Part shown: piece by piece, positions 59,568 to 64,000 of the stretch
Layout of the letters: the number at the start of each line of letters is the position of its first letter
How positions within the stretch are numbered: position 1 is the stretch's first letter
NCBI RefSeq assembly: GCF_018294505.1
Contig: NC_057803.1
Span: 239,164,397 to 239,228,396, forward strand
Origin: Triticum aestivum
Lineage: Eukaryota; Streptophyta; Magnoliopsida; Poales; Poaceae
DNA: 64,000 nt
Direction: 5' to 3'
Program-made: the position numbers and the translations under genes
The notes under the pieces: generated by a model
Database searches by the model: none
What the model saw: only the letters and a program-made list of their open reading frames with translations
Told to the model about the DNA's origin: nothing

Positions 59568-59584
59568 CCTCGGCAACAGCGCCA
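59568..59584 (-). other. Primer binding site, Athila type
   Basis: On minus TGGCGCTGTTGCCGAGG, one or two changes from the TGGCGCCGTTGCCGGGG site typical of Athila-lineage elements, 11 bases inside the LTR end. Confidence 0.8.
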
Positions 59585-59595
59585 GAAAAAGGTCT

Positions 59596-60992
59596 TGATA
59601 ACCCACAAGTATAGGGGATCGCAACAGTTTTCGAGGGTAGAGTATTTAACCCAAATTTATTGATTCGACACAAGGGGAGCCAATGAATATTCTCAAGTAT
59701 TAGCAGCTGAGTTGTCAATTCAACCACACCTAGAAACTTAGTATCTGCAGCAAAGTGTTTAGTAGCACAGTAATATGATAGTGGTGGTAACGACAACAAA
59801 AGTAAAGACAACAAAAGTAATGTTTTTGGTATTTTGTAGTGATTGTAACAGTAGCAGCGGGAAAGTAAATAAGCGTAAACCAGTATATGGAAAACTCGTA
59901 GGCACCGGATTAGTGATGGATAATTATGCCAGATGCGGTTCATCATGTAACAGTGATAACATAGGGTGACACAGAACTAGCTCCAGTTCGTCAATGTAAT
60001 GTAGGCATGTATTCCGTATATAGTCATACGTGCTTATGGAAAAGAACTTGCATGACATCTTTTGTCCTACCCTCCCATGGCAGCGGGGTCCTATTGGAAA
60101 CTAAGGGATATTAAGGCCTCCTTTTAATAGAGAACCGGAACAAAGCATTAACACATAGTGAATACATGAACTCCTCAAACTATGGTCATCACCGGGAGTG
60201 GTCCCGATTATTGTCACTTCGGGGTTGCCGGATCATAACACATAGTAGGTGACTATAGACTTGCAAGGTAGGATCAATAACTCACATATATTCATGAAAA
60301 CATAATAGGTTCAGATCTGAAATCATGGCACTCGGGCCCTAGTGACAAGCATTAAGCATAGCAAAGTCATAGCGACATCAATCTCAGAACATAGTGGATA
60401 CTAGGGATCAAACCCTAACAAAACTAACTCGATTACATGATAAATCTCATCCAACCCATCACCGTCCAGCAAGCCTACGATGGAATTACTCACGCACGGC
60501 GGTGAGCATCATGAAATTGGTGATGGAGGATGGTTGATGATGACGACGGCGACGAATCCCCCTCTCCGGAGCCCCGAACGGACTCCGGATCAGCCCTCCC
60601 GAGAGGTTTTAGGGCTTGGCGGCGGCTCCATATCGTAAAACGCGATGATTTCTTCTCTCTGATTTTTTCTCTCCGAAAGCAAATATATAGAGTTGGAGTT
60701 GGCGTCGGAGGGTCAACAGGGGGCCCACGAGGTAGGGCCCCCCCACCCTCGTGGAAAGGGTGTGGCCCCCCTATTCTTCATATTTGGCGAGGATTTTTTA
60801 TTGTTTTTTCTAAGACCTCCCGTGGAGTTTTAGGTCATTTCGAGAATATTTGTTTTCTACACATAAAACAACATCATGGTAATTCTGCTGAAAACAGCGC
60901 CAGTCCGGGTTAGTTCCATTCAAATCATACAAGATAGAGTCCAAAACAAGGGAAAAATTGTTTGGAAAAGTAGATACGATGGAGACGTATCA
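59596..60992 (-). repeat. 5' LTR of the inner Athila-type element
   Basis: 1397 bases. The centre of the GC-rich palindrome is collapsed here (gaggtagggcccccccaccctcg at about 60729-60751) compared with the 3' LTR. Confidence 0.92.
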
Positions 60993-61403
60993 GCTAGCAA
61001 GAAAATCTCTAAATTCAGATTTGCGAGGATCCCTTATACTACCCCATTGCGGAAGTTTGCAAGCAGTGGTAAAATCCTCTAAGTCCATACTGTAAGATTT
61101 ATCATAAAGATCAAACAGGATAGTTGGAGAATTATGTGAAGTTGAAAATTCAAGCCTCCTCACAAAGGTACTGGTGAGATAGTGATAATGGCTGCACTGC
61201 TCTTCCTCGAAGCTCACAAGATCAGCGTTACGCAAATATGCGTTGAATTCTTCCTTAATTCCTGCTCAATCCATAAAGTTCTCAGAAGGCCATTCACAAG
61301 GACGCACTAGAGCGTCTCTTGGTGGCTCGTCATCAGCATCACGCATTGCAAGCCAGGGTCCTTGCTACCTTAAAGAACCACCTTGGAACATTTTCCTAAG
61401 CAT
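60993..61403 (-). pseudogene. Athila downstream ORF, N-terminal part (outer copy)
   Basis: ATG at 61403 (MLRKMFQGGSLR), then a TAG and, after PSENFMD, a TGA. It continues EEFNAYLRNADLVSFEEEQ, DLYDKSYSMDLEDFTTACK and RKSEFRDFLAS, where the inner element inserted. The frame resumes at 51429. Confidence 0.65.
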
Positions 61404-61860
61404 ATTTCTTCCTCTGAAAAATTCTCAAAAATTTTAGTAACTTCAAAATAAAAGTAAACCAAACTCAATAATACTGATAGCAACTACTCCTAGAAGTGCC
61501 TAGAGCCTATATCATGCATCAAAACTACTTGGAACCATATAAATTTGACATGCAAGCTCAAGAACAGGTTCACCTAAGCAGCAAAAATTTGCAATGAATA
61601 AAGCACTAGAACAAAAACTAATTGGACCAATGGAGGAGTCACATACCAAGGAACAATCTCCCCGAGCAGTTTGTGAGAGGTGCTTTGAGCAAGGAGATCG
61701 AAAATGGCAGCAAGATGAGCTAGAACTCATTCTTGAGCTGGATATTCGTGTTTGTGGGAGGAATATGAAGTGTGTGGGTGCAGGAATAAGTGGAGGAGGG
61801 CCACCATGGGCCCACGAGGCAGGGGCACGCCCTCCACCCTCGTGGGCAGGTGGTTGACCC
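61404..61860 (-). promoter_or_regulatory. Internal promoter-like module, outer copy
   Basis: Same organisation as 55917-56430: a GC-rich arm pair (gggcccacgaggcagggg to ccaccctcgtgggc, 61808-61848), then a leader and intron-like stretch before the ORF ATG. The palindrome is shorter than in the inner copy. Confidence 0.45.
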
Positions 61861-62173
61861 CCCTACTGTGTTCTCAGTGCCAAATATTCTCAAATACTAT
61901 GGAAAAAATCATATTTAAATTTCAGGGCATTTGGAGAACTTTCATTTTTGAGGTATTTTTATATTGCACGGATAATCAGATAAGAGACAGAAAAATATTT
62001 GTTTTTATTTTATTTAATATAAATAACAGAAAGTAAACATGGGGTACAGAAGGTTGTGCCTTCTAGTTTCATCCATCTCATGATCATCAAAAGGAATCCA
62101 CTAACAAGGTTGATCAAGTCTTGTTAACGAACTCATTCCGAATAACATGGAACCGGAGAAATTTCAAATAACA
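61861..62173 (-). other. Spacer between protease and the promoter-like module, outer copy
   Basis: AT-rich, no pol similarity; parallels 56431-56704. Confidence 0.6.
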
Positions 62174-62830
62174 CTATGTTACCTCAACAGGGATATGCGC
62201 ATCCCCAATAATAAGAATATCATATTTCTTCTTGACAGTAAGAAGAGGAAATTCAAAACCTCCAAATATAATTGATGGCATTTTCCCAATAGAGTTGATA
62301 CTGTGAACTTGAGGTTGTTTCCTCGGAAAGTGTACCGTATGCTCATTACCATTAACATGAAAAGTGACATTTCCTTTAGTGCAATCAATAACAGCCCCTG
62401 CAGTATTCAAAAAGGGTCTTCCAAGAATAGTAGACATACTATCGTCCTCGGGGATATCAAGAATAACAAAGTCTGTTAAAATAGTAACATTTCAACTACA
62501 ACAGACACATCCTCACAAATACCGACAGGTATAGCAGTTGATTTATCAGCCATTTGCAAAGATATTTCAGTAGGTGTCAACTTATTTAAATCAAGTCTAT
62601 GATATAAAGAGAGAGGCATAACACTAACACCGGCTCCAAGATCACAGAAAGCAGTTTTAACATAGTTTCTTTTAATAGAGCGTGGTATAGTGGGTACTCC
62701 TGGATCTCCAAGTTCCTTTGGTATTCCACCCTTAAAAGTATAATTAACAAGCATGGTGGAAATTTCAGCTTCCGGTATATTTCTTTTATTTGTATAATAT
62801 CTTTCATGTACTTAGCATAAGGAATGGTTT
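62174..62830 (-). pseudogene. Retropepsin-like protease region (outer copy), two frameshifts
   Basis: Same motifs as the inner copy, including CDLGAGVSVMPLSLY. A lost base near 62790 separates it from gag, and a second near 62490 separates the active-site half from STILGRPFLNTAGAVIDC. Confidence 0.7.
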
Positions 62831-64000
62831 TGAGCATATCAGTTAATCGCATACGCAAAAATATAGGTCTAATCATTTCAGCAAATCGCTCAAAATCCTC
62901 ATCATCCTTTTTCTTGGATGGCTTGGGAGGAAAAGGCATGGGTTTCTGAACCCAAGGCTCTCTTTCTTTACCATGTTTCCTAGCAACAAAATCTTTCTTA
63001 TCATAACGTTGATTCTTTGATTGTGGGTTATCAAGATCAACAACAGGTTCAATTTCTATATCATTATCATTACTAGGTTGAGCATCATTATGAACATTAT
63101 CATTAACATTACCACTAGTTTCAGGTTCATTACTAGATTGAGTTTCAGCATCAAAAATAGAAATATCATTTGGATTCTCAGGTGTTTCAACAATAGGATC
63201 ACTAGAAGCATGCAAAGTCCTATCATTTTTCGTTTTCTTCCTTTTAGAAGGACTAGGTGCATCTATATTATTTCTCTGAGAATCTTGCTCAATTCTCTTA
63301 GGATGGCCTTCAGGATACAAATGTTCATGAGTCATTCTACCAGTTCTAGTAGCCACTCTAAGATCATAATGATTATCTTTACTATTCAATTCATTGAGCA
63401 AATCATTTTGATCTTTAAGTACTTGTTCTACTTGAGTGGTACCCATAGAAGCATGTTTACTAAGAAGTTTAAGTTCACCTTTAACATTAGCCGTATAATC
63501 ACCCAAGTGTTCAAGCATATTTGAATTGTATTTCAATTGTCTACCAAAATAAGCATTAAAATCTTCTTGATTAGCCATAAATTTATCAAACTCATCTAAG
63601 CATGGGCTAGCAAATTTAGTAAATGGGATTTCAGCTTTATCATATCTATAGAGAGAATTTACCTTTACTACCCATGTCGGGTTATCAAGACCATGAGTTT
63701 CTTCAATAGGTAAAGGATTAAGATTATATGTTTCTTCAATGGGCGGTAAATTAAGACCATGTATTTCTTCAATAGTAGGCAAATTCTTAACATCTTCATC
63801 TTTAATACCTTTTTCTTTCATAGATTTCTTTGCCTCTTTCATATCTTCAGGACTGAGAAATAGAATACCCCTCTTCTTCGGAGTTGGTTTAGGATTAGGC
63901 TCAGGAATTGGCTCCGAAGGTGTCCAATTATTTTCATTTGTCAACATATTATTCAATAGAATTTCAGCTTCATCCGGTGTTCTTCCCCTGAAAATAGAGC
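62831..64000 (-). pseudogene. Gag C-terminal half (outer copy), 5' end beyond the window
   Basis: An open frame from the window edge: NNMLTNENNWTPSEP, a lysine-rich stretch, repeated IEEIHGLN/IEETYNLN/IEETHGLD units, a coiled coil (GELKLLSKHASMGTTQVEQ), the Asn/Asp-rich linker, then DDEDFERFAEMIRPIFL. It has GAA where the inner copy has a stop, so this part of gag is intact. The N-terminal capsid part lies outside the window. Confidence 0.7.

Larger units (their letters stand above)
51430..60992 (-). mobile_element. Complete pol-deleted Athila-lineage element, inner copy
   Basis: LTRs at 51430-52821 and 59596-60992 with a perfect 5-base duplication GCTAG (51425-51429, 60993-60997). Order on the minus strand: 5' LTR, primer site, gag, protease, promoter-like module, downstream ORF, non-coding part, polypurine tract, 3' LTR. 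By eye the LTRs differ by about 3% plus two deletions, so insertion was roughly one million years ago at 1.3e-8 per site per year. Reverse transcriptase, RNase H and integrase are absent, with no relic between protease and the downstream ORF. Confidence 0.93.
47363..64000 (-). mobile_element. Athila-lineage element, outer copy, running off the window
   Basis: In minus orientation: 3' LTR (47363-48778), polypurine tract, 3' non-coding part, downstream ORF, protease and gag, with the 5' LTR beyond 64000. A younger copy of the same family (51430-60992) interrupts the downstream ORF. The duplicated host bases before the LTR would be cccgt (47358-47362). Between protease and the downstream ORF there is no reverse transcriptase or integrase, so the family copy is pol-deleted. 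Confidence 0.85.

Overview
This window is intergenic DNA from a large plant genome, most likely a Triticeae grass (wheat, Aegilops or barley type). It consists almost entirely of nested transposable elements, and I found no host protein-coding gene. The grass call rests on TGATACRTCTCC-type Athila LTRs, CACTA elements carrying TNP2-type transposase, a CTCCCTCCG Stowaway MITE, and plant-type splice sites. Family names beyond superfamily or lineage are from memory and are given as tentative.

Layout. (1) 1-16608, minus strand: the 5' part of a Gypsy-type element with an unusually long LTR of about 4.26 kb (Sukkula/Erika-like, tentative). Its LTR is split by a complete 9.76-kb LTR element at 3372-13133 (510-bp LTRs, target duplication GGAGT). 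That inner element has only a broken gag start and no pol, but its antisense strand carries a complete spliced gene (8214-11670) with its own TATA box and leader intron. (2) 16609-19557: the 3' end of an Athila-lineage element on the plus strand. (3) 19558-20882: inverted-repeat and minisatellite DNA. (4) 20883-27203: a decayed CACTA element with a broken TNP2 transposase on the minus strand. (5) 27204-31457: unassigned DNA, then an LTR-like remnant holding a Stowaway MITE. (6) 31458-46233: the 3' part of a second Athila-type element on the minus strand, split by a complete 9.58-kb CACTA element (34419-44000, duplication CTA). (7) 46234-47362: a fragment of another LTR. (8) 47363-64000: an Athila-type element on the minus strand that runs off the window. 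It is interrupted by a complete element of its own family (51430-60992, duplication GCTAG).

The inferred order of events is older Athila-type copies first, then CACTA and large-LTR insertions into them, then the youngest insertions (the 3372-13133 element and the 51430-60992 element). By-eye LTR divergence of those two is about 3-4%. Neither element encodes reverse transcriptase or integrase, so each must have been moved by proteins from elsewhere.

The most notable content is four things: the complete antisense gene and promoter in the 3372-13133 element; an internal promoter-like module between protease and the downstream ORF in both 47-64 kb Athila copies, which shares a GC-rich palindrome with their LTRs; the multi-part cargo of the 34-44 kb CACTA element (deleted TNP2, a four-exon gene ending in a cysteine-less Ulp1-like fold, an RNase H1-type hybrid-binding mini-protein, tRNA-like relics and a strong hairpin); and the layered insertion record.
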